Shown one piece after another: positions 28,481 through 50,466 of a stretch of 64,000 nt of DNA. This DNA is from Streblospio benedicti. Its lineage: Eukaryota > Annelida > Polychaeta > Spionida > Spionidae. The position numbers were made by a program, and so were the translations under genes. Under the pieces are notes generated by a model that saw nothing but the letters and a program-made list of their open reading frames with translations, had not been told where the DNA came from and made no database searches. Location: positions 41,035,723-41,099,722 of the forward strand of contig CM032660.1 in the NCBI GenBank assembly GCA_019095985.1, given 5' to 3'. How positions within the stretch are numbered: position 1 is the stretch's first letter; the number at the start of each line of letters is the position of its first letter.

Positions 28481-30790
28481 TGATATGCACGTCTGCGCTA
28501 CGGTTTGCAATGAGCTGTATGATCGTCGGGGAGTTGAAAAAGATATAGTATGCAAAGAAAGGGTGCCAATGACCTGGTGTGAATGTTGCATCCGTCTCTA
28601 TCATGCATAGCAGGGAATAAAGAAGACCATAAACTAGCAATTTACATTTACATGGATACATTTGGCCGACACCCATCACTTGCTAAGTGCCGTCTCGAGT
28701 TGAAGCCTGTCATGAGTCCAAACAGAAGCACAGACGGGTAATTAAACGTTTTGTACCTTTATGATGGATAATGCAGTTGGCTCCATAGCTATAGCACACG
28801 TTTTAAGCATTTCTTGTGCGTGGCTTTCTGAATATGACTTGTAAATGTCGCCGATATTACACTTGAAACACCAACCCTTAAAAAACGAGCACATAGCCCC
28901 AACGTATAATGCATCACGAGTTTCTCATATTTACTCTCTATGCCACAGTCCTATATGAAACCCCCAAAGGTACAGAAAGAACAACCAATATCCCCACCCG
29001 GGCGACACACTACTATGATAAACCGCACTCCCAACACATGGTAATTCCAAGGTCTTTTAGTGAACATTGCGGCTAATAGCAAAAGCTTTGTCTGGTGCAG
29101 GAATAATGACAGCTCCATTCAAAGTTGTCACCTCAATGGGCCACGGGAATGAATCACGTGGCCAGTGCGCAGCTGGACACGTCAGAGCGGCCGTGACACG
29201 GGAGGGTGAGGGCCGGCACAGGGTGGCTTTTTGTATATGACATGAGTTCTTTGGCTAACCTGAGGAGGTTATACATTACCGAATACCATAATGTGAAGTG
29301 ACCGCCACACACTTCCACATGCAAAAACAAAAATGAACAACTAACCCAAACTGCCGCTGGTCACCTTCCCATAATGGTACGATACCTTCATGTATTTATA
29401 ACACAATGATGAAGCACAGCAAGACACCAGCGGAGATAATGTCATCCGTGAATATTCATAAAGGGCTTAATTATTTAAAAGGTTGCTAGTGGCGCAGTGA
29501 GGACAGTGGCCAGGATTTATTCTTATAAGGGTCATAAATTCAACGTCACGATTAGAGCAGTACTCAGCAGATACGTGGATAGGCATACTAGCATAACTAT
29601 CTGTATCTCACTTCTTGAACGTTTTCAGACCATTTTCATGATATTCAAGTTGGATTTTTTTCTTCCTTCTTCTCGGAGATCAAATGCTAGAATGATCTAT
29701 CAAAATACGTGTACCACAATACACAGCAATAACAGCAGACGTAGACGATCGTTCTCGCCTCCTCGATGGGCGATAATTGGAGGTAAAGGATAATGTTCCT
29801 AGTGGCCCGCGGGCGAAGCAATAAAACTCACATAAACAACGCACATTTAGATTTTTTAAACTAAAGGTTCGCATTTTATGGTTCTTTTTCGTTTTTTAAG
29901 CACACCGATAATCTGTTTTCCCGTTCAGACGTATTGCCATGCATAGTATTTGGGTTGTACTTAGGCCCATTGAATGGGTTGAACATGTTGACATTATCAG
30001 ATTGATCGGGGATATACGAATCTGTGTATGTCACTAGCTCAATCACCGGGGTAAAAAAAACGATTTGGCGATTATTTAATAGTTTGGTAAATTCTACCCT
30101 TTTTAAATATATCTCACATTTATCTGATCTAACAACAAACCAACATACAAGTATAAGGAGCGTTTGTTATATTGTTAGTGAAGGGTATTGGTCGATACTT
30201 ATGTCTTGAAATTTCACATTCATTCTCACTAATGTATTATTAAGCCATCTCATTATTCTATTCATATTGGTTATGATAGCTGCCCGGTGTCAGAATGAGA
30301 ACCAAAAATGAATCCATTTATTGAATGATAATCAAATAATAAAGGTGGACCATAGATCAGAAAAATACCAGGATATAATCCTAAGCAAGACGTCAATGTT
30401 TAGATAATATAAACCCCCTTTTCTTGGCTTGTTGTTATGTCCGTAGTTTAGTTTAGCTCTTGGCGAAATGGATATGATTCATTCGTGTCTAAAACTGAGT
30501 TCAAGTTCATGAAGTTAGAGTAAATAGGAGGCGTCATTAAATTTGTGACAAACATTGATCAAATGTGAATGAAAATATCGCGTATCTCTAGTATTTCTAT
30601 ACACAGGACAACTAGACTAATGGCGTCTCTCTTATTTTGTAAATACTAAATACAGTATACAATGGGTATGCCTACATGTACACATTTGTAATGCACGGTA
30701 GGGGGTAACAATAGTTCTTGAACGCGGTCAATTGTAAAATACACGTATCAGATTCCTATAATAAAATAGCGTGAGGAGGGTGACACAGGA
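28481..30790. other. Gene-free stretch
   Basis: Nothing coding was recognised on either strand. A short GC-rich patch lies near 29145-29225. The open frame at 29497-29793 has no recognisable domain. Confidence 0.5.
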
Positions 30791-30928
30791 TAGTGGAACA
30801 TGGAACATGGGGTAAAAAATAGTGGAACATGGAACATGGGGTCAAAAAATAGTGGAACATGGAACATGGGGTCAAAAAATAGTGGAACATGGAACATAGG
30901 GGTAGAAAAATAGTGGAACATGGAACAT
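30791..30928. repeat. Minisatellite, about 30-bp unit, 5 copies
   Basis: The unit TAGTGGAACATGGAACATGG plus a G/T/C/A-rich spacer is repeated four times, with a fifth shorter copy. Units differ mainly in the length of the A run and one or two bases, so the array is young. Confidence 0.93.
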
Positions 30929-32306
30929 ATGAAGTCACCTATAGCAGATTTTGCACTGTGATTGGCTGATTTGTGCTAGTACCATCCAATGCTCAAGGCC
31001 AATGCTTATTGAAGGGTAGGATAATAGTGTGGGTATGGCCAATTTATTTAGAACAACACAACATCAATAACTGAGTTGCATTAAAATATTCGTTTTATTG
31101 ACAAAAATGAAACTTTTAAAACCCATTCTAAAGTTGTATCCGTCTCTAATTGTTTTCTTCTTCCCCCTTTTTCTTGGCTAGTGGACCTTGTATTTGGAAA
31201 AGTCTGGTACTTTTATTTGAACCATTCCTCCCGGCGGTACCATTTGTGCCAAAATAGCTTCGCCCGCTCATTTCTTCAGACAGGACAATCTGGTAAACTG
31301 AATTTGAAAGTTAATGAGACAGCAGTTTCTGGAAAAGGTTACGAAAGCTCCGTACATTTGGAGTATTACGCGTGGATTGTCCTACCATATCAACACTTAC
31401 AATTACGTGATTTGATTCATATTCTTGGGGCCTTAATATCTGCAGTGCAAGTTATCATTACAAAGTTTGTAGGAGAAAGCAATATATTGACTAGTCGCAA
31501 AGATTTAACACTGTGTTTCTGACCCTCACAAACTTTATAACTGGCCCACTAATTCTCCTGCCAATTTGCACGGATATCTTGCCACATACATACAGATTTG
31601 TGAGATTAGTGTGTAGCCCAGACTAACGTCGACCTGAATTATTATGCTTTTCGTATTGGCTTGCTATTTCACTACCAGTGACCATTTCGAGTGACGCATC
31701 ATCCAAACGTGTAATTGGTGACGTCTGTCACATTGTTTTAGAGAAAACACAATGAATTATAATTGTTGTATAAATCCACAAAACTCTACTGCTCGATATT
31801 TACAACCCAATATGAGACCGGCATCTGAGAGACAAATGGCGATTAGATATACATATCCATATTATGAGTGTTGTATCTATTATTAAAACTATGACTATAT
31901 TATGACTATTATATACTTGTATAAGGAGAGTCCAACTGATATCATACAGTGTTTAGATCAAATTAATCATCCTTTATATCACAACTAAAGCACCATTTGT
32001 TTAAGGAAACCTACAAGCGTACATTAACATTGAGTGGAATTTACGCTATATAAATTGTATTGTATTGTAATCAATGTATCAATCAATTTTAATGCTTTAT
32101 TACAGATTGGCTAATCTATTATTCAATTCCAGATCCTGTTAATAGGCCTACGTAGTTAACAATCATTGGATTTATCATTTGGTATGTATTTTCTGTGTAT
32201 GAGCGCCCGTATGGTTTATTCCACACACATATAAAACACGTTCTGGAGGCAACATACTCAATATACATAGACTATAGCTATCAAGATGAACTATTACATT
32301 CCGGAA
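30929..32306. other. Gene-free stretch ending at an N gap
   Basis: No conserved coding sequence was recognised; the open frame at 31181-31522 has no identifiable domain. The phrase TTACGCTATATAAATTGTAT near 32042 followed by repeated TGTAT resembles the 3' end of a retroposon, but no body was recognised upstream. Confidence 0.5.
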
Positions 32307-32406
32307 NNNNNNNNNNNNNNNNNNNNNNNNNNNNNNNNNNNNNNNNNNNNNNNNNNNNNNNNNNNNNNNNNNNNNNNNNNNNNNNNNNNNNNNNNNNNNN
32401 NNNNNN
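32307..32406. other. Assembly gap (100 N)
   Basis: A run of exactly 100 N, the conventional marker of a gap of unknown size between contigs. Confidence 0.99.
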
Positions 32407-32719
32407 TGGAATCACAATGTAATAATATGTGTATTACAAATACAAACATCTATACTCACACTGCTGAGTAAAAGCACACTCTCAAATTTGGACAATGTTA
32501 AAATTTTGAAGGGTTGAAAATCTGTAAATCACATTCATGAAAAAAGCTTGTCACGTAAAATTGAGAGTTTTCTCAACCTAAAGTCTTGGCTAAATTGGTG
32601 CCATGGGTTTATGGATGGTCATATGCAGTGGCTTGAATTTGACTACATAAAAGTGGTATATAATTTAATCAGCGATTGGCACTGAAAGGGCTAATAAAAA
32701 CACTGTATTCCCCACTTAC

Positions 32720-34428
32720 TTTTGACAGTGAGTTCCACAGATGCATATTTCCGTCCAAACACATTGAAGGTCTCACCGTGTAATTGCCGAGATCTGATTG
32801 TTGAACATCCGAGATACTGGTGTCGTCTGCCATTGAAACTCACTTCTGTATAAGTGATGTCCACACGACCACTGGGAATCAACTCACTGCTGCCATTATA
32901 CCACCTGCAAAGACACACATAATGATAATAAGTGTAAATTTGGTTAAATTCTTTTAAACATCATACAGTTAGACTTCTTTTTTATTGAAACATCATATGA
33001 TTGATTTGATAGATTAAATATGAATATTGTAACAACATTGTGCTAAAAATCAGAAGAAAAAAAACAATGGTAAACCTGAAACTTGGTGTAGGATAGGCGT
33101 GAGCCCGGCAAATGAGTACAGCTGATTGGTTGGCATCAATTGCAACCTTGTCAGAGGGTGTGTTCACAATTGGAGAATCTGTAAGAAATATCCCTTTATC
33201 TTTAATACACCTATATTGTTTTAAACATACATTTGAATATTACCAAAAACATTACAATGTAACAATATTCAATAACCAAGACCTTTCATAAAGACACCAA
33301 AGAACTTTGTCATAATGCAAACTTTAAAATTACAAAGGTTACAAAATCAGACATATGTTTGCATTATGTTTCACATATTGTGGATGGCACTGTCTGATGT
33401 TGCCATTTTGTTTTAAGATTGCAGTGGTATGGGTACATGCAGGTTTTAAAAAGTACTGCCAGCAAGTTATAGTTAAAACATTTGTTTGTTATTAGTTAGC
33501 ATGACTACTCACACATCACAACAAGATTGGCGTTGCTGTGATTCCGGTGGAGATGCTGTTGGTCACATGACACGTGTAGTTTTCCCCGGTCATCAGGAGT
33601 CAGCCCGAATCAGGCAGCCGGAGGCGCGACCCGAACCTGCAATAACACGAGATTGAAGAGGTGAAAATGAATAAAATTAGACATGCAGTTGATCTGTGAG
33701 TTTAAGAGTTATAATGCACAACAAAAAAAACTTCAGGCTTTTAGGTGCTAAATGTATATTTTACATGAAAGATTATGTATGTTGGATCGTAACATAAGCA
33801 TATAGACACATTCAAATTGAATGTCACAGAACATTCAAATGAGTTTTTTCTTTTTTTTGTATATTCATTGAACTTAAAGTGTTACCTTGCAATTTGAGTG
33901 TCTGAGTGACATTCCAGCTGTGAGGTGTCTATAGTGGTTTCCTCTCATAACCGTGAACAGCCCGAGGCTGGGCACTTCTAGTCGCTCACCATTCTTATAC
34001 CTGTGGGTACATAATGTCAACTTTCATTCAATTTTAATGTTGTACTTGTATTACAAACCGTGACATATTCATCAATCTTATTTGTACACATTCCTGTATA
34101 AACAGATATTAATGATCACCAAGGATTAAATAGATCTAATAGATGGGACATAAATAAAGATTAATAAGCGCAGGGCTACTACCTTAGAAATCTGCATTAT
34201 GGGGAACCCTAACATGACAGCAAACAGTCAACAATACAAAACAGACATCAAAGAGTCTATTGATAGATTGCCATTTAAATCACTGATGGTCATGTAAAAT
34301 AGCAAGTGTTCTTACCATGTGATGACTTGGGCTGGAGCTTGCCCTCTTGGCGCAGTGAGCCACCACGCTAGATTAAGGCGGGAACAGTCTGCTTGGTGGG
34401 CAGGCTGGAGCGATGAGCCCCCCACGCT
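32720..34428 (-). CDS. Immunoglobulin-superfamily protein, five exons, partial, with indels
   Basis: Part of a secreted or cell-surface protein with at least two Ig domains, likely in adhesion or matrix. Minus-strand exons in order: 34316-34428, 33886-34000, 33513-33636, 33076-33178 and 32720-32904, all with GT-AG sites. The first carries DCSRLNLAWWL; the second begins YKNGERLEVPS; the third holds the signature NYTCHVTNS; the fourth has VLICRAHAYPTPSFR, continuing into WYNGS in the fifth. The fifth also shows SDLGNYT in a neighbouring frame, then VFGRKYASVELTVK. Single-base shifts, mostly at short homopolymers, break the frame in three of the five exons, yet Ig motifs resume after each. This points to sequencing error more than to pseudogene decay. 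Exons at both gene ends are missing from view. I cannot name the family member. Confidence 0.75.
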
Positions 34429-35884
34429 CTACAAAGTGGAACAAAACAAGTAATCAAAATTTTATTTCTTCTTGGTCAAAAGATTTTCCACATAGTATTA
34501 TATCTTAAACAGTGATGTAAGGTATATTCACAATGTTATCTGCTGTGATTTTGAAGTAAGCAAATAGGTTTCACAAAAACACAATGCAACCCAAATGCAT
34601 GGTTATTCACAATGCAATCTTAAGGCATAAACATTTTATCAGTATTGTGACCATTTTATTCATTTTTCAATTACAATTGGATTGTAAACAACACTCATAG
34701 TTTGGTGTTCGCTTCTATAATTTACTGTATATACCTATTACATAAAATATAAGCTTTCTCCACTGGGCAAAATATTAAAGCCATATCTTGTCCACGTTTA
34801 TTAGTTTATTACCCTATATAATTGAAGGCAGTAACATCAAAATTAAAACTAGATAATTCTGTTTTGATGCTACAGCTGATAAGTAAAAAGAAACAAGTGA
34901 CGATAATTGGTTGTAAAAATGGACTGTAAAATTATCATGAAGCAAGAAGAGCCATTTATAAATATTTACGGCTTGCTTTAACGAAAATGCTCTACTTTCA
35001 TATTAAAACAAATTACATCAACACTTTGAAAATGTCATTGGCAGCAATTCTGAAAATTTTCAATTAGTAAATGTGACCAAAAATATTTTCGATAAAAAAA
35101 TTTATATATTTTGATGACCAAATTCAAGAGCCTTAATCAAAAACTTATTTTCAAATGTACTGATTTTTCTGTTTGCATGTCGCAATCTTCTACTTAAAAG
35201 ATAATTTTCACATGCCTTAAGATCACATTGCGTTTCCTGTATAACATGTACCTTTGCGTGTTCAAGGTATTGTTTCCACAAGTATAAAACCCTAATAATA
35301 AATTATCACTTAACAGTAGTAACTGTCACTAAATGGGTTTAACGCCAAAGGCTTAAAGAAATGCGACTCCATTTATTTGGAACACCAGTAGTTGGCAAAT
35401 CATGGAATATTTGCAAAGACACCTGTAGATTTTTTAAGTCCCAAGGTGTCGTTTAAATAGTATGAAATAGCACCTAGCCACCGACAGGGATATACTCCCC
35501 AAAGATCAATAAATAGGCAATTAACGTAGGTTTTTGTGCACCTTATAAAAGGCTCGCTTTAAGGCACGATGCATCGGAAATATTACATGTCACGTCCGAC
35601 AGCGACTTGCATAATTGCAAATGTTGGAACTAATTTGTCTTTTAGTCAGACAAAGTCATGCACAGTATAGCTGAACACTCTGACATTGTGACTCTCCATT
35701 TGCTGTTTATATTAGATTACGGTCTTGATATCTCCATTTTGGCTATGATAACTTCCATTTCAGCTTATCTGATGACACTGAAGACAGTCAGCGGTCACAA
35801 GGTAAAACCTATCACTATCATCAGTAACTTTAATACCAGCTCTTTCCACAAATAAGCCAGAGATTAATTTATCATTATATATGA
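34429..35884. other. Gene-free stretch between the Ig gene and the foldback element
   Basis: AT-rich, with no recognised exon. It may contain more intron of the immunoglobulin gene or the region between the two genes. The open frame at 35658-35855 has no domain. Confidence 0.5.
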
Positions 35885-36650
35885 TCTCCTCACAGGCAGG
35901 AAAAATAAAAATCCCTTGTCAGTGAGTGACTGGCTTTTTGGACCGGAACCAGACAAGTGTGTCATCTTCCCCAGGATGACATTAATTATGGAGCATCATG
36001 AACAACTGAACTGTTAGGCTGCATTCTGTTTCATGAAACCATTGCTTCTTGAATGGCAATGGGGAATGGCGGCAATTATAGTTTCATCTGTCGACTACAA
36101 AAGAAAAGACGGAACAATGCCATTGTTTGAACAAGAAAAACCCAGAACCAGCCAGAAGTGCCCCATTCGAAACTGAAACAGCCAGATAGTCGACAGCTGA
36201 AACCATAAAGTGCCGCCACTGGCGTTACAATAACGAGAAGCAATGCAATCATCTGTTTCCGGTTGTTCGTTGCTCCATGATTGTAATCGCTTCTTTTGGA
36301 CGCTGGCCGATGGGCTTCGGTAATGGATTATTGAGTTGATGATCTGGATAATCTTTTTGCTTTCTAGGTAGTCAGGACCGCTAACTAGATAATAAGGTCT
36401 TCCTGCTTAAAAGATTGCCTGGATGATGCTGTTCGTAAGATGTTCCCGTGTTCTGGTGTGCTTTTTTTTTCTTATTAAATGGTCCATTGAGCCTTCGTTT
36501 TCATCCAGTTCATCTGTAAAATCACAGACCATTATTGTGGGTCATCCCATAGTTTTAGCTACAAAATATGCACACAAAGCATCATAAAAGGGGGGGCAAT
36601 ATCATTTTCTCATTCTCTGACACCTTCTGGGGGCATCTGGAGTTGTCGTT
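35885..36650. mobile_element. Foldback (palindromic) element, truncated copy
   Basis: This stretch matches the reverse complement of 53420-54237. It is internally palindromic: a GTCGACTA-type core near 36090-36195 is flanked by arms that pair imperfectly, for example GGAGCATCATGAACAACTGA near 35990 against GGTTGTTCGTTGCTCCATGA near 36262. The copy at 53420-54573 has an extra outer arm that is absent here, so similarity between the two loci stops at about 35885. No coding capacity was seen. It lies just upstream of the gamma-glutamyltransferase exons. Confidence 0.7.
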
Positions 36651-36921
36651 CCACTGAAATTTGGGAGCTTTATCCTCTTTCATATAAATTGCTGTTTATG
36701 AATAAACCCACTTCGGTGCATGTCTGTTCACGTGGTTCGCAATACGTAATATTATGGAAGAAAAATGTTATTAATTATTATTATTATTTGGTTTTGTTAC
36801 ATGTTATCAATTCCAAGTCGGTAATTATTACAATAATTTGTGAAGCTCCATTACGTGTGCGTGTGTGTGCGCGAGTCATGTGCACGTGTGTTTCAATTGA
36901 TTTCGCCATTTCATTTGCCAG

Positions 36922-47698
<10,777 letters not shown>

Positions 47699-48514
47699 TG
47701 TCTCGGCAGAGCCAGGACACCGAGGAGCAGCCGCAGGCCACGGCATATCCAGGGACTCTAGCATGGAGAGCATGGCATAAAGGATTGGTCTTGTTTTCAA
47801 GATGTTGAACATTTGATAATTTAAGAGTAGAGACTGTGGCTGGGCTTCATGTTGTGCACATTTGCAGATTAAAGGAAAAAAGAGACTTAGAGTCTGACCC
47901 GGTTTACTCGAAGTTGAAGGGAATTGAGTGTCGACCTCGAGTTATCAGAACTTCGAGTTAACAGTAAAGGATGATTGATAACTCCAATGTGCGACAATGC
48001 AAGATCTTTACATAGCATCGTGTTCTTATGCAACCTTTTACTCTTGTAAAGTTTTTACATAATTCATGCATGCTGAAATTGGTCGTATGCGCGAAACTAT
48101 TTTCCCTCCTTGACCTTCAAGGATGTCCGGCGTAATGAATGCCTATATGTTTGTCGATATAACTAAACAACCATTCTACATGTGTTTTTGTGAAGTCATA
48201 TTCTTCATCCCATACTGTTAATGCATGGTTTAAAGCTAATTTTTATCACTTATTACGGTTATTGTAACATAAAATACTAAAAATCCAAATCATTTAATAT
48301 TCTTGCACCATAAGAATGTTTTATTTCTTAAAGTATAAACAAGGCGACATTTATGAAGACAGATTCAAGTAAGGTCTTGGTCATCTTCAGAGAATTCTTC
48401 TCATAATAAACACTACACGTATGTTAATTTCTTCATTCAGTTATATTTTGTTGATAATAACATAACACCATGATGCTGTATCATAGCTTATGCAGTTGAT
48501 ATTGATCATCTCCA

Positions 48515-49775
48515 TTGACTCATATTTTCGTGATAAACATCACCAATACGGACGCAGTAGGTTTACACTGCCATTATCATGAATATTTAGGCATTGTACT
48601 TTCTAACAACAATTGTGACAACAGTGATATAAAAAGACAAACTCATGCTGTTTACCGCAGGGGTAATGTCCTAATAAGCAAATTCCACATGTGTACGAAT
48701 GAAGTTAAAACTCAACTTTTTAAATCTTATATTACTTTTTACTGTAGTCACCTGTGGTCTTTATACAATACTAGCCGTCCCGGCTAACAACAATGTTACA
48801 TGACGCACATCAGTATGCCGTTGGCATGGTAATATGCGTCATGTATTTTTAATCCGACGTCATGAAGTACAGAAATCTAAGGCAAAAAAGGAAAAGAAAA
48901 AACGTAATCATCATCTGGCATTTGATGCACCACGCAGTAACCCGGGGTCCATATGATGCCCCGGCGTGCCGTGAAATGGAAACCCCGGCATGTCGTAATG
49001 CCCCGTTTCTCCCGTGATATTTCCGTACATCGGTCGGCAGACCACCAAAAGAATTCTTAATTTCATCAGGGCGCGAAGCGCCCGCAACAGATGAAATTAT
49101 AATTTTATGAGGGAAAAGATATAATAAGGCATTTTCTTCCAAAATGCTTTCATGCGACCATTTTTAAAGTTTAGTAAACTTTGGAAGTCATGTTCGAAAC
49201 CAAACTCGGCGTGCGCATTTTTTCTGTCGTCCTACTTAGCTCTTCTTTGGCGGAATAAAACAACTATAGAGGGGTGGGCACCCGATGCACATTTAAAGTA
49301 GCCTAAAAGCCGTGCCTGAAATACACACAACGATTTGCCCAAGTTTCACGGTGATTGGCTGTGCGGTTTAGGAGTCTATAGCGACAATATCCACAAAATT
49401 TTGCATTTTATATATATAGATTGATTTTTATAATCGAATGAGAATAGCATATAATAATATTTTTAGAGGACTTTTTAAACTTCAAGCCTTTATTTGTAGA
49501 AACATATTGACTTTTAAAGAAGTAATTAGAAAAAATATTTTTTGCATTTAAAACCAGAATTTTTAATAGTGATAATGTATTAGTCAAAGTTGCCGTCTCA
49601 AATAGTTTCTTCTTATTTTCTAGTAAAATTAGTCTTAAATGGTACGAAAGTCTTTACTAGTTTTTTATGTATCCATAATCTCTAAATGTGTTATGTTATG
49701 TTGTATTTTTAATGTATATATATAATATGTATTTTATATGGATTTTTTTCTTTAAAATCTGAAATAAATTACTTA
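48515..49775 (+). mobile_element. LINE reverse transcriptase remnant (3' part), interrupted
   Basis: The frame at 48515-48787 reads HEYLGIVLSNN, then VKTQLFKSYITFYCSHLWSL. This is the block after the reverse transcriptase core (YLG...LF.SY....Y...LW) typical of LINEs of the CR1/Jockey sort. After an insertion, the match resumes at about 49426 with FYNRMRIAYNNIFRGLFKL, then TFKEVIRKNIF. It continues in another frame with FKTRIFNSDNVLVKVAVSNS, then WYESLY and a stop near 49660. An AT-rich tail with AAATAAA follows. The 5' part is missing, and at least one frameshift marks it as dead. Confidence 0.8.
48770..49422. mobile_element. Insertion inside the LINE remnant, about 650 bp
   Basis: The block starts at CTAGCCGTCCCGGCTAACAA and ends in AAGTTTCACGGTGATTGGCT, then a TATATATATAGATT tail. 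Removing it brings the two LINE parts together. The ends resemble a widespread class of short retroposons with TATAGA tails, but I cannot name the family. It is younger than the LINE. Confidence 0.65.
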
Positions 49776-50366
49776 AACTTAAATTACCATCTATAGGTGC
49801 TATTCACCAGGGGCATACGTTTAGTTATTATGATCACTAGAAATGGCTGCATATGTGGTTTTAACACACATTACCGATTTTCTTGATGTATTTGAGTTAT
49901 CATTGGTGGATGACGAAAATTCCTTTGAAAATAACTACACCATAGGCATGATACCCTGTGTATTGAGCATCTACAGATGAACTTGATTTTGAAGTGGTAA
50001 CCTGTTTAGAACTTCAACAATGTAACTCCGATTGAAATATATTGGTACATTATAGTATACACTATATGCACATCATAAGCTTTTGCTCAAGCATGTATGT
50101 ACCATCCGACCAAATCTTGGATAGCGTATGGGGGTCACAGAATGATGAAACATGAATGGGTAGTTAGGCCCATACCCGAACAGCCCAACCACTAGTGATA
50201 GCCCGTTATTTTACGTGGTGTGTTGCTGTTAATGTACAAAAGTGTCGTTATATCACAGATTTTAGATTTTGAAGAAAAAAAAAACATGTCAATTTTTAAT
50301 ATCTATAGCACAATTTAAAACGAAAATTATATTGTCCTTGAGGCAGAGCAATATTTGGGTCTCTGA
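49776..50366. other. Gene-free stretch ending at the second N gap
   Basis: AT-rich sequence downstream of the LINE remnant. No exon, RNA gene or repeat was recognised. Confidence 0.6.
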
Positions 50367-50466
50367 NNNNNNNNNNNNNNNNNNNNNNNNNNNNNNNNNN
50401 NNNNNNNNNNNNNNNNNNNNNNNNNNNNNNNNNNNNNNNNNNNNNNNNNNNNNNNNNNNNNNNNNN
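50367..50466. other. Assembly gap (100 N)
   Basis: A run of exactly 100 N. The contig to its right begins two bases short of the 3' end of transferase exon 5, in inverted orientation. Confidence 0.99.
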
